This document shows positions 20,950 through 32,216 of a stretch of DNA of 64,000 bases, piece after piece. Origin of the DNA: Tolypocladium sp. Sup5 PDA-1 (taxonomy: Eukaryota > Ascomycota > Sordariomycetes > Hypocreales > Ophiocordycipitaceae); assembly GCA_000750105.3 (NCBI GenBank), contig JPHH03000041.1:1-64000 (forward strand), in the 5' to 3' direction. The notes under the pieces were generated by a model. That model was not told the DNA's origin. It searched no databases and saw only the letters and a list, made by a program, of their open reading frames with translations. Made by a program: the position numbers and the translations under genes. Each line of letters begins with the position of its first letter. Position 1 is the first letter of the stretch.

Positions 20950-21946
20950 CTACAGGAGACCAGGCAGCATGACGAAGCGCTTCTTCTTGTACTTGTCGCC
21001 AAACTCCTTGCGGTACGCGCTCTCCTTGCCTTGGGCCCACGTGTACATCTGCGCCATGCCGACGCCGATGAAGACAACGACAGCCCAGTCGCGGCTGGCA
21101 AGGATGACGCCGACCCACGTGAGGATCTCGTACATGTAGTTGGGGCAGGTGACCAGGGAAAAGCCATAGCCAGAGGGAATCTTGCGCTCCGTGCCGCCCG
21201 TCGAGCGTAGGGACGAAAGGTACAGGTGCACCAGCGCGTTGCCCGTCTCGCCAAACAGGTAGATGGCGGTGGCGACGGCGTCCACGATCGGCAGATCGGC
21301 CTTGGCGGCCAGCGACCGCGGGCTGTAGATGGTGTACGCGCAGAGCAGGCCGGACAGCCCCCAGTAGAAGATGCTGTTCTTGAAGATGTTGAAGGCGGGC
21401 ATCGTGTTGGCCGAGAACTTGTGCACAAACAGCGTCTCGAGCTCGCGCTTGACAAAGTGCGCGACGATCATGCCGAAGCTGAGCCACTGCGTAAACGACA
21501 TGTCGCCGTCGCCGCCGGCGTAGATGTACGGGCGCGCCGCGACGACGAGCGCGTGGAACAGGATGGGGCCCGCGTACTCGACGAGGTAGACGGTCCGCCA
21601 GGCCAGCTGCGGGCCGAGGTCCTTGACGAGCACCTCGCCGGCGGCGCTGACGTTGGGCTCATCGGCGACGCGGGCGCGGCGGTTCTTGAGCGTCTTATTG
21701 GTGGACGGGTCGAAGAGGCCGATGCGGTTGTAGTCGCCGATCTTGGCTACGCGCGCGATGAGCATCTTGAGGTCCTCGACGGTGGCGTCGGATGGGATGT
21801 CGAGCGTGGCGGGCAGCCCCTTGACGGGCTGCTTGGGGGCTGCAACGACGACGTTTTAGCATGCCAATCCATCATCGTGAGGCACCAGAGTCTGGTCGCA
21901 GATACTTACAGCGGCTGGTGAGCTTGAGCGTCGTCTGGGGAGCCAT
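20950..21946 (-). CDS. TSC13: Very-long-chain trans-2-enoyl-CoA reductase
   Basis: Two exons, 21946-21910 and 21839-20950, join to 308 residues. The first exon encodes only MAPQTTLKLTSR plus one base. The N-terminal part (about residues 1-80) resembles the ubiquitin-like domain of the family. Several membrane helices and the C-terminal steroid 5-alpha-reductase-type domain follow, with words GDGDMSFTQWLSFGMIVAHFVKRELETLFVH, IPSGYGFSLVTCPNYMYEILTW and the ending YKKKRFVMLPGLL. The last step of the ER fatty-acid elongation cycle, reducing trans-2-enoyl-CoA with NADPH, is carried out by this enzyme; the products feed sphingolipids. It ends 248 bases from the convergent BLOS1-like gene. The length matches the yeast protein. 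Confidence 0.95.
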
Positions 21947-23116
21947 TTTGGGCGGCGGTTGAACTGTCGATGCAGGATGCAGGATCTCGTTGGGGACGGC
22001 CTAAGCTGGCTTGGCTGGGTTGATTGACTTTTGGAGGTCCCCCCTGTCCCGAGGTTCCTGCCCAAGCTGCCGTTGCCGTGTCTTCAGTGGGGCGGGCTGT
22101 GGCCACCGTCACGAGCCCGGCGGCAGGGGCAGGTGCGCTAAGACAAAAGAATACCAATGTCCAACGACCAGACCGTCTTCAAGATACAAGTACGAAGTAC
22201 AGACAGACTGACAACCCTGCCCTTGACAGAGCAGTTATTCTTCGACACTAAGATTCTAAAACCCGAATCTTCCTTTTCTGTAGTGTTGAAAATGCAATTT
22301 TTAGCAGCAAACCATTTGAAGAAGCTGTGACAGTCACCGAGTGCTGCTGGAAATATCCTCCCCAAAACTGGGGAAGACGAGACTGGGTTGCCATGCGACG
22401 ACAACACTTCGAGTTTCCGCTGTACACTATCTTCTGCCCATAGTGGCAGCCTAGCCACATGCTCTCCATAGTCTTTCAGTAATTGCTAGGTGCTGCCCTA
22501 CCAAATGCCCGCAACTTCAGGCATCTCTCGGTCGCGTGCTGTTCCGCAACCACAAACACTCCCCTGTGTGCATTCAGTCTCACGCTTTGTTTTCCTTGCA
22601 ACTCCAAAAAGGTGTTACAGGTTTACCGCTTCGTACCCTCATTGCTTCTCCTTCTCGCATTCGCATCGCTACCTTGGTTTTCACAAGTTACACTTCCACT
22701 CACCCGCTTCATCCCTCGTTCTAGCACGCAACGTGCATCACCTTCATCTCTTCAACTCCCCAACAGGAGTGAACACGTGCGGCACAGAAACAGCTCTTCG
22801 CGGTGAATCTTGAACGTGAGTCTGACAGCTGCTGATTAGCTGGCCTGCGCCGCCATCAGTTGTTCACAACGCCGTGTTGTTTGCCGCCCAGGGTCGCTGA
22901 TCAAGAGCTGCGTCGTTTCCCCATAGCATGGTGCGAAGGTCACTTAAGCTTGATTCATCAAAACCCCCTGTGGCGCCTGGGTATTGGTGTCCTGGTTTGC
23001 CGTTCACAGCTGCCCATCACTGCCAGACCAAAGTCCCGCCTCCTCTTGACCCAACCCTGCCGCCCCAGCTTTCGTCGTTCAACTCGGAAGAACCACCCCA
23101 GCGCAGAACCTTAACC
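21947..23116. other. Divergent promoter region, no gene seen
   Basis: About 1.2 kb between Tsc13 (-) and the orphan RS-like gene (+). A TACGAAGTA word is at 22191-22199. From about 22600 the plus strand is pyrimidine-rich, as in a transcribed leader. An in-frame ATG of the next gene lies at 22928 and may extend it. Confidence 0.5.
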
Positions 23117-25414
23117 ATGAACCCGCTCGCGACCGACTTCACGCCTTCGACGAGCCCTGAGCCAAAGGTGCCGCAGCCTGAGGTCCCGGCCCCTCGGCTG
23201 CCACCCGCAGACAAACATGTTGCCAGCTGTCCTGCAGCACCTGTTCCCGTGTACGATTTCGGACAACAATCTGCGGGTCCAGCGTCGAGCATCTATCATT
23301 TCCATCCTGAAATAGGCTACTACCACGACCTTGCCACTGCGCAGCATAGAAACACGCCGTTTCCCAACAACGCACCTAGCCAGGATGGCTTTGATAGACA
23401 ACGGAGCCAGCATCAGATCTTTGCAGGATACCATGGCACGCCAGATGCTCATCTCTTTCCACCGGCCGTCCAAGCTTTCGCAAGACAGAGCCAAAATCTC
23501 GAGCCCAGACGTGGCCCTTCACATCCGACGACAGAGACCGATGGGAGGGACATGGACCTGATGTGGCCCAGATTGCCTCCTCCACAGCCTGCTCCTGGGG
23601 CAAAGCAAACAGTCTCCGGCGGCTCACATGTGACAGAAAGCCAAACAAACAGAGACGACGCACCGAAGCACTCAAACAACGCGGGTTACCGGCTTCACTC
23701 CCACATGGAGCAGTCAGGCAGCCTCACTTGGGACCGCAGAGACATCGGGAGCCCGACACCGCAAGTGCGAGTGACAGCCGCCCACCAATCTGTGGGCCAA
23801 TACGAAACTCGAGGCACCCAGACCGCATCCCAGCCAAGTCGCGGACGACAGTTGGCAGCTTTGAATGCACAACAGGTGCCATATATAGTGATACAGCCAC
23901 CTATCCAGTCCAGCTCCAGCGCTCAAAGTGTCCTCGGAATTCAACAAGAGACCTCGTTTCTTCAAGCGTCAGGCCAGGCTCGACCCCTGTCTGGGGGCCG
24001 GGGAGAGAGAGGACGGTCCGCCCGCCGAAGCTCGCGCTCAAGGACAAGGAGGCGGCAGAGCTCCCATCGGGGCGTTGGCTTGCTGGATGAACGCCAATCT
24101 GGTGGTATCGAGAAGGGAACAAGCAGTTCCAGGAGCCGCCCTGGTCTGGGGGACGGCCTGGACAGTCCCTATGGATATCCGTCACCGCAGTTTCAACGCC
24201 GAGATGCGCCAGGGATGGCATGGCCATCGTTGGCGCCGATAGTGACTGCATCACGAATGCCATCACCAGCGGAAACGTTGTCTTCAGGCACGATGCCGAC
24301 TCCAGCACAGATAACCCCTGCGCAGACTCCAAATCGGATGCCGCCCCTAGAACCTGTTCAGAGAACTTCACTCGCCACGGCAGAAACGTCTTCTTCCCAG
24401 CCCAGCAAGCGCGTAAGTCCCAACGGAGCTGTCCCAACCAAAGCCACATTCGAGGCTAAAAAACAAATCAAATAGGTCGATGCTCAAGGAAACAGGCCAT
24501 TGGGCTCTTCCGAGGAGGGTCAGAATTATTGCTTTGCCGACCCCGGTTTCTTACCGCACGACGTGGCCGATGCACTTCAACAGAGGGATGAGCGAGGCCC
24601 CGTGGGAGATGCGGCGTCGAGTCAGCAAACAGCGGCGCTCACAGGACCGTCTGATACACCGAGACACCAAGAGCAATCTGCAGCAGCGAGCCAGCAACCG
24701 AACGATACCCCTCCCTACACGCGTGGCTCGCAAATGACTTCCCCGGATAGGAAGTCTAGTCAGGAACCCGCCGAAACCTCGTCTCAGCCATCTCGCACGT
24801 CTGCCCACGCTGAATCAGGAGCGTGGTCGCAATCTAAGAGATGGATGAGTGAGGAAGCCAAAGGACGCATGTCGTTCGCGAGAATGATGAATAATCTGCG
24901 CCACATAGGAGCTGACAAGTCGCCCGCCATTCCGCGAAGCCTTACCGAGCTGGCAGCCTTCAATACAGCGGTGGCCGACGCCAAAAGACGGGAGTTGAAG
25001 CGCGTTGTCGGGCAACGACTGGAAGAGCTAGAGCGAAGAAAGGATCTTACAGAAGAGGAGCTCAAGCTTGCTGACGTGAAGATCGAAAAGCTATTTTGGG
25101 GACAACCCCTCAATGACAAGTTCTCGCCCATCCTCGCCTGCAGGAGCTGCTTCAACAACCCTGTGCCCGACGAATACGAACTCCGTGTGGACTGGCCCTC
25201 GTTGGCTGAGTTGAAGGAAGGGGGAGAACACCGAGGGGGCCGATATCGCCGCTACTTTCCCCTCCCGCGGCTAAATGTCATCGATCCGAGAGTGCTGGTG
25301 ACGGGGCCGGAAGAGGTGTACAATCCCGATGGCACCATTCGTTGGCAGATGAAGGCTGTGAAGTACGACACGACGTTTCTCCTGCCAATTTCCCCTCAGC
25401 TGAAAGCCACTTGA
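23117..25414 (+). CDS. Unrecognised protein with RS-like region and folded-looking C-terminus
   Basis: Two exons, 23117-24412 and 24476-25414, give 744 residues; an in-frame ATG at 22928 would add 63. I do not recognise it. The first 430 residues are Pro/Gln/Ser/His-rich and look disordered. Around residues 290-325 there is a short Arg/Ser-rich stretch (GRSARRSSRSRTRRR). The intron has donor GTAAGT and acceptor ATAG. The second exon begins disordered, but from about residue 560 (RWMSEEAKGRMSFARMMNN) to the end it looks like a folded domain, with a charged helical part (AKRRELKRVVGQRLEELERRK) and then an aromatic-rich part containing CRSC and RYRRYFPLPRL. The intron reads through in frame and ends at TAG (24473-24475), so an unspliced message would encode a version lacking this domain. 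An RNA-related role is only a guess. Confidence 0.75.
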
Positions 25415-26271
25415 CTCTTCACGCACGGTCTTTCTCATCTCCCGACAATGCAGAGTTCCAGCGCGGGACCCAGGGGCTGCCCAAGCACTTGCAGGTACTC
25501 TGCGGTTTAAGCCGAGCTTTCAGGAGAGGGAGAGAGTTTAGTCTCATCAGGAGACATATGTACGAACAGGCGACGAATTATTGCAATGACGAGGCCTACC
25601 ACCTTGTTGGACTAAACAAAGAGTCCAGAGACCGACGCTAAAACATACCGATTGCATGGACCACGAGCAGGATATGGGAAGATTTTTGCTTTGCAGGATA
25701 AGGGGAAGCCTCTCGAGATGCCTGATGACATCATCATGAGTAGGAGATCGCAGGACGTTGCCAGCGACTTCTCGATGAAAAGTTGGATTGTCAATCTTGA
25801 CTGAACATTGCGTAGTCCAAGGGCGGGAATGGCAGGTTAGACAGATATGCCGTTGAAGTGAATATACGGGTTGAACCGTGCAAACGCCAGAATCTGAAAA
25901 GTTGAAGCGCATAGAGAACCACTCTCGCAGTCTCGGCGGTATGTGATGCCATCACGGGCCCCGATTGGGGTCTCCCATGGACTTGGTCAATGGATGACTC
26001 GTTGACAAGTCTCACTCCTTTCCTCCCATCCTGAGAGGACGAACCGGCTTAGTCAGCCCAGCCGTTGCAAATGTTGTCCACGTGATAGGGGCTGGTCGGA
26101 ACAACGCAGCTCCGCGAAGCCCTGAGCCGGTACGTACCCCACGCTAGCGAAACCCCCGTGCCCACAACCACAATTTTCGTGCAATTCAGCCTCTAACTTC
26201 GCTCCAGCCGAAAAGTTCACTCCTCCCACATCCGACAATTCGATTGCCCTGGTGAGCATCACATTCATCAG
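25415..26271. other. Intergenic region and eS8 promoter
   Basis: About 860 bases from the orphan gene to the likely first leader exon of eS8. No protein gene was recognised; open frames are short on the minus strand. The ribosomal protein promoter must lie in the right-hand part. Confidence 0.5.
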
Positions 26272-26470
26272 GTAAGACTCCAGCACAGCGGGGACATGCG
26301 GCGATGGCGACGACGACGACTTCAATTGCTTCTGCTCGACGATTTCGAACCCGCCGGTTTCGTTCTCTTGCTGGATTGAGTTGTTCCTCGTCGCGACAAC
26401 CCACCACGTCCCCCGAACCTTCACTTCAAGATTGCAACTGGATGCTGACCACCCGTCTCTCTCCTCACAG
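26272..26470 (+). other. Probable 5' leader intron of the eS8 gene
   Basis: A donor GTAAGA at 26272, a branch-like GCTGACC near 26445 and a pyrimidine-rich acceptor CTCCTCACAG ending at 26470 sit just before the eS8 start codon at 26482. The splice would fall entirely in the untranslated leader. A second donor GTGAGC at 26252 is possible. Leader introns are common in fungal ribosomal protein genes. Confidence 0.55.
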
Positions 26471-26481
26471 AGCTCGCAATC

Positions 26482-27167
26482 ATGGGTATCTCTCGTGACT
26501 CCCGCCACAAGCGCTCCGCTTCCGGTGCCAAGCGCGCATACTACCGTGCGTAATACCTCGAAAGCCCGTATGTTTCTATCTAGGACATGCGTTCTGACCT
26601 ACTGCAACAGGGAAGAAGCGCGCTTTCGAAGCCGGTCGCCAGGGTGCCAACACCCGTATTGGCGCGAAGCGCGTCCATACCGTCCGCACCCGCGGCGGTA
26701 ACCACAAGTACCGCGCCCTGCGCCTCGACTCTGGCAACTTCGCCTGGGCTTCCGAGGGCTGCACCCGCAAGACCCGTGTCATCGCCGTCGCCTACCACCC
26801 CTCCAACAACGAGCTCGTCCGTACCAACACCCTGACCCGCAGCGCCGTCGTCCAGATCGATGCCGCCCCCTTCCGACAATGGTACGAGGCCCACTACGGC
26901 CAGGCCATCGGCCGCAGACGCCAGAAGGCCCAGGCTGCCAAGGATGGCAAGGCCGAGGAGGAGGTGAAGAAGAGCAAGGCTGTTGAGAAGAAGCAGGCCG
27001 CCCGCCACGCCGCCACCGGCAAGGTCGAGCCCGCCGTTGAGAAGCAGTTCGAGGCCGGTCGTCTGTACGCCATCATCTCCAGCCGTCCCGGCCAGTCCGG
27101 CCGCTGCGACGGTTACGTCCTGGAGGGTGAGGAGCTTGCTTTCTACCAGCGCAAGCTGCACAAGTAA
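26482..27167 (+). CDS. RPS8: 40S ribosomal protein eS8
   Basis: Two exons, 26482-26545 and 26611-27167, join to 206 residues. The N-terminus MGISRDSRHKRSASGAKRAYYRKKRAFE is the family signature, and the intron (GTGCGT to CAACAG) falls inside the codon of the arginine in YYRKKR. Later hallmarks are TRIGAKRVHTVRTRGGNHKYRALRL and ISSRPGQSGRCDGYVLEGEELAFYQRKL. The lysine- and alanine-rich stretch around residues 125-155 is the usual variable insertion. It is a structural protein of the small ribosomal subunit. The length is close to the yeast protein (200). A leader intron probably precedes the start. It converges on the metallopeptidase gene. Confidence 0.97.
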
Positions 27168-27636
27168 AGGTTGTCAGACTGTTGGCGGTCGTCGGCCCTT
27201 CGGTATGGTGTTACAGGGTTTTCTCGTCTTGTCATTTCAGGGCATGAAGAGCTTCACATAGGCATCGGAGTGGGTCCACAGGGAATCAAAAGAATTTCAT
27301 GCAATGAAGACATGCTCATGAGGCTTTTTAATATTCGAGGCATCCTTTCATCGTATGGCGACCAGTGACTTTCGGCCGTGCTAGTGTTGCTAAAGCGGCG
27401 CCTACTTCCCTTCCATTCTCAACTGCATGTTTGGGAGAGGAGGTGCAAGGTGTGAATCTGGGCCTCAAGAGTTTGTGGTGGCTATGAAGCTATTGGATGT
27501 GGCGATTGCTGACACGATGTTCTATTTCTAAGCTAGATCGTCTGTATCCACGGCGGGAGCAGACGGGTTCGCGGCCGTAGTCGACCAGCTTTTCAACACC
27601 GCCAAGGTCGCACCGGTAGTATTTCTTCCAGCCCAA
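27168..27636. other. Convergent 3' region, no gene seen
   Basis: About 470 bases between eS8 (+) and the metallopeptidase (-), presumably both 3' untranslated regions. Nothing else was recognised. Confidence 0.55.
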
Positions 27637-28542
27637 CTAGTCCTGGCATACACCATTTTCGCAGCTCGGGTCTTGTGAGTCATCATCGCGAGGGTCGTCA
27701 TACTCCCTGTCACAATTAATCGTCCACAGAAGCTCAGTTGCGAACCAGGCGTAACTGTCCGCGTTGAGTAGTGCCTCCGACTTGTCCATGTCGCGGCACT
27801 CCTTCACACCGTAGGCTTCGTCACCGGTTTCCTCGCGCAACGGCGGAGAGACTAGCTTCAAGAAATGCGTGTACTCGTGTAGCACAATTGCGCCCAGGGT
27901 ATCCATGTGCCATGACACGCGAGGACCAATGCCCTCGCATCTGACGGCATCAACACCCGGGTAACCCTTGGAAATTCCGCCGTGACCGAACGCGGTTCCG
28001 GCACAAATGACCAATCTAGGGTGACCAATTGACCAGTTACGAAGCTCAGCCATGCACTCTCCATCGCAACTAAATCCGTTGCCGTCGTCGTAGTCCGGGA
28101 CGACGGTAATCTGGGCGAGTAACTCATGGCCGAGCCCGTGATCGCCGAGGATTTTATGAAAAACCGCTATAGAAAATTAATAAGTGTGTTTGTCATACCG
28201 TGTTAGGTAAAACATACACATAACTAGGCTTTTGTCCCTTAGGTTGAAATACTTTTTGAGAATCGGGTCGACTAAAATGTCAGGAGCCAACGTGACATAG
28301 GTCGCAAGCGTCATGGCATCGTGGAACGCGTCATTGATCTGAGCTGTTTGTTGAGGGGTGTAGCCAGGGGCGATTGTGGGAGCGAAGCCAGTGTCAACTC
28401 TAGGGATAAGACGTCGAGTTGATGTGCCGTTAGGAGGCGTGCCAGCCGGACTTGCGATTGCACATGCACATGCTGCCAAAAAGGTAAACGCTATGATTCC
28501 GGACAGCATATTGGCGGCAAGGCTACAAGTCGCAACTTTCAC
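27637..28542 (-). CDS. Secreted aspzincin (M35-like) metallopeptidase
   Basis: Two exons, 28542-28218 and 28166-27637, join to 284 residues across a 51-base intron (GTATGT to TATAG). The N-terminus has a hydrophobic signal peptide (about residues 10-30, ending ACACAIASP). The zinc site is HEYTH at 205-209, with Glu206 as catalytic base; the third ligand is Asp224 in the GDEAYG word, which matches the aspzincin D-x-x-Y-G motif. The downstream NADSYAWFATE word is also typical of deuterolysin/peptidyl-Lys metallopeptidases. Cysteines are scattered as in secreted proteins. The gene uses more A/T-ending codons than its neighbours and sits in an AT-richer patch, suggesting an accessory or acquired gene. 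Substrate preference cannot be read from the sequence. Single-gene setting; no adjacent secretion partner. Confidence 0.85.
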
Positions 28543-29306
28543 TAATTAAAGCAGGCAGTGCGGAAGCTAAAGACGACGGTATTGATCTGAAATATTTCTC
28601 GCAGGTCTTGTCCTCTTGTGATAATTATAGAACGCAGATTCTACTAGTCTTTCGGAACCCTTGAAACGAGATGGATACTGTTCAAAGTCGCGCAACATAT
28701 TCCTATAATCCGCACGGGTCCTATGTTGGCTCGATAAGGCTAACTGATACTCAGTGGCTGCATTAGAGTAATTCTTGTTGGGTGCCTGCTACTTGTTAAG
28801 ACTGTTACCTCATGCTATCCGTTTCTGTAGCTATTTAAATGACGCAGCAAGTTAGGTCCCGCTATCCAGGCGCTTCGGGGTTACATTTTATTTTAATTTC
28901 ATTTTCGTCTGTGTTTCTGTGCTCTAATATAGGACTAACCTACGGCTAACAGGGAAGTGTTCCCCTAAGGCGTCCGTGTGCATGTATGAAAGGATTCAGG
29001 CGTCTGGAACGCATCTCTTCTCGATTGATTTTGTCTCTCTGGCATATCAAATATGCATGCAAGTCATTGGCGCCCTCCAGTGCCAGCCCCATCACAGACA
29101 ACCCAGCCGCCAACACCACCACCGAAACATGCTGCGCCAGAAGATCATACAGCCAACCCGAGGAAGGGGGTAAGAAGACGAGAAGAACGCACGAGGGCAG
29201 ACTATAGTAGCCCGAGTGCAGTACTTTATACATGAAATGCTTCCATAGGAGTACAAGAGTTTTGTTGTGGATAACCAAAGACGAGGAGCTGACCCCCCCT
29301 GTTTGT
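28543..29306. other. AT-richer intergenic patch, no gene seen
   Basis: About 760 bases upstream of the metallopeptidase and downstream of the Gyp5-like gene. Base composition is visibly more A/T-rich than the rest of the window, especially 28560-28950. I saw no transposon ends, open frame or repeat to explain it. Confidence 0.55.
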
Positions 29307-32216
29307 TTACGCAAACTGGCGCTTGAGGTCGGACCACTTGCGGGTGAGCGTCTCGTGCTGAGAGTTGATCTGCGGAAGGCAATGTCAGTATGAATGAAGG
29401 GGGCCTGCGTTGGATGGGGTGTAAAAAGTCCGCTTACCTCGGCGTACTGCATCTTGGTCTGGACCAGCTCCTCCTCCAGTTCCGCCAATTCCTTCTCCAG
29501 CTTCTGGTTCTCTTCATGCACCTTTTCGTTTCGTTTCATCAAGTCGTCCCGCTCCAGTTTCCAAGTCTCTTCGATTTCTGCCGGCTGCTTCTCAATCACC
29601 ACCTTCAACTCTCGGACCTGGCCATTGAGGCTCTCGTTTTCGTCCCTGAGCTCCTCGTTTTCGACCTTGGTGTGGACGAGCTCCGTGGCCAGCGCAGCTT
29701 GCTCGCGATCGCAGACCTCGACTCGCTCCTCGAGCTTTCGGACCTGGACAGCGTAGTTTTGGTTGGCCTTCCGGAGCTCCTGTAATTCTGTCTCGCGACT
29801 CTTCTCGGACTTGGTCTTTTCCTCCCATTCGGAGGTGTATATCTTCAGGGTTTCGGGCGTGATTTTAACTTCGCATGCGTCTCTGACGAGCTGGTCTGCC
29901 CTATATACCTCCTTGTCCATGTTTGAGCTTGAGCTACCGAAGAAGCCATTTTCGAGAATGCTTCCCTGACTAGGATCCTTGTCAATGTACACGTCAAAGA
30001 GTTTGTCCTTGAGGTACGTGGTGAGCTGCTGCATGTCGGAAATGTCCAGCAGGGTGGTGGCATTCTTCTGCATCAGGACGATTCCAAACCGAAGGATTGC
30101 TGATAAGCCCTCGGAGAGGATCAAGTCGTAAATTCGAAGTACCAGCTGGAGAGGGAACCGGTACGCAAAGAGTGTCAGGAACCATTGCGTGGCATAGAGA
30201 TGGGGCGAGATGCCGCGGCGATGCAGGTGGCAGTACAGCGCGGGCTCGACATCCTCCAAGAGGCGTTCAAATTGATACAAGTGCATGTGTAGTCCGGGCA
30301 TATCTTGGATAAACAGATCTCGTAAATGGTAGTGGTTCATCAGGCGAACCAACAGGCAGAACGCCTCCTGTTCGGGCATCTGCAACGAGGTCAGCATATG
30401 GACTTGCCTGATGCAAGGACGATACTTACATTGAATAGCAGCGGCATGATCAAAAAGTTCATGCCCTGTGCATACCCAACACCCTCGTCGAAAAGAGCAT
30501 AAGCTTTGCAGACGCCATAGAGGCCCTCTTGAAGCCCCGCAGCGGCCGCATACTTAGAAAAGCTCGTACGGGCGCCCAGATCGCGGCGTATCGTCTTCTC
30601 CAGTTTCTGCAGCGCCACAGTATCTTGCTTTTCTCTCTTCTTCCGCTCTGCGGTGGCAGATGCCTGTGCCTTTGCTATGGCTTCTGCGCTCTTCTCTCCT
30701 TTCGGGGATGAGCTACCATTTGCAGTCGATTGCTCCGAGTGAACGGAGGATGCGGAGGACGCCACGGCGTCACCGGTTTGAGCGCTGAGGTTCCCGTTAC
30801 TGACTGAGCTCGCCGTCGTGCTGTTGCTGTGTCGGTCCTTGTCCTTGTCTGTGCCCCTCGCGGCTAGCTCCGCATAGACCACCTCGAGGTCGTCATTTTT
30901 ACTCTGGGTTAGGACTTGCCAGATGACCCCACGAATAGCGTTCGGAATACCAGTCGCAATGGCTTTGTTCAGCTCTTCGGCGCTGGTGCGTGCCACGGCC
31001 GCGGGGCCCTCATAGACGACAGACTGCCACAAGTCCCAGTCAACCTGAGTGTCCGGCATCGCTGAAGGACCAGCATTGACGCCGGACATGGTTCCCGGTG
31101 CAAGGCCATTGTTCGGTCCAGGAACAGGTGAAGGCTGGGCTTTGTCACCGCGCGGAGCCTCTTCGCCCTGATTTACCAGCCCCAAGGCACGGCCAGGCTT
31201 GTCATTGTCCCCCTCCACGGGCACAATTCCAGCTTCCTCTCGCATCCTGAGTGCTTTGAACCTGTCCCTGAGGCTCTCGCGGTTTGAGCCGTGCACGCCG
31301 TGCGAGGTTCCCTCGTTCTCCTCCTCGAGCCGGCTCAGCATCATCTCAGGGTTGCTCGTCAAGGTTGCAATAGAGCTGGCCGTGTTTCTTCTAGGAGAAG
31401 CTGTTGGAGGCGAGACCTGGCTGTCCTTGTCCTTGCTGGAGGAATTTCGGGACAGCCACGAAAAGGGGCTCGTGAGCTTCCTCGTCGGCGGAGGGGGGTG
31501 GGCGGCTGGTGGTGGTGGTGGTGAGGCAACTGCGGCCATTGACGGGCCCGGGCTTTTGGCTGGCGACTCGGCCGAGGGAGACCAGGGCATAGAAGGGAGA
31601 GCGCTGGTGATGCTGCTTAGTGATAACGTCTTGTTGGGTTGGTCCTTGTCGGCAGGACTTTGGGGCTCTGTACACGCATTAGCTTCTTGCTCCGGTGTTT
31701 AAAGCCACGACATATCCCAGCAGAGATGATTACTACCTTGAGACTTGGCGGGGGCTTCGTCGTCCAGGTTGACATTGTCGAGATTCGAGGTGTTGGAGAG
31801 GCGGCTCGAGATGGGTGACGAGCCACCACGGGACTGAGGCGTGGCTTCGGCCTCAGCCGGGTCTGGGGACTCGTCCTTGACGGTGTGGGCGTCGGCCTTG
31901 GCTGCTTTGTCGGGCGATGGACTCTTGCTGGCAGAGGCGGATCTCTTTGTCAGGGATCGGACAGACACAGCGTCGACGGCGTCTTCGAAGGAGTCGTTCT
32001 CGGCAGCCTAGGCAGCTTGTCAGCATCGACCTGCACGCACCCGACCTGCAGGCTGCCGTACGACTGCAGCATCCAGTCATGACAGCCGGGGAGCGAGTCG
32101 TCGTGGCGTGGACATACCGTATCCCGATCACACTCGGCTGCAGACGAGGGTCTCGCGTGCTCGTCCCCCTGGCTTGGGTGCGCCGGCGAGGCCACGTCGC
32201 CACCCTGCTGCGACAT
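29307..32216 (-). CDS. GYP5: Gyp5-like TBC-domain Rab GTPase-activating protein
   Basis: Five exons join to 870 residues: 32216-32118, 32007-31737, 31667-30430, 30379-29438 and 29369-29307. The first 340 residues are Ser/Pro/Lys-rich and disordered. The TBC domain starts near residue 357 (GIPNAIRGVIWQVL), carries a Ser-rich insertion (about 390-460), the arginine-finger segment IRRDLGARTSF near 482, the glutamine-finger segment GVGYAQGMNFL near 522, and continues to about 650. A long coiled coil fills about 680-865 (EELRDENESLNGQVRELK). Order and lengths match yeast Gyp5/Gyl1, which stimulate GTP hydrolysis by Ypt1/Sec4-type Rabs at the Golgi and sites of polarised exocytosis. Both catalytic fingers are present, so it should be active. 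All five joins are in phase. Confidence 0.93.

Noticed and set aside
24413..24475. Treating the orphan RS-like protein as two genes split at 24475
   Set aside because: A canonical GTAAGT donor and ATAG acceptor join the two halves in phase, and the second half has no good start of its own.
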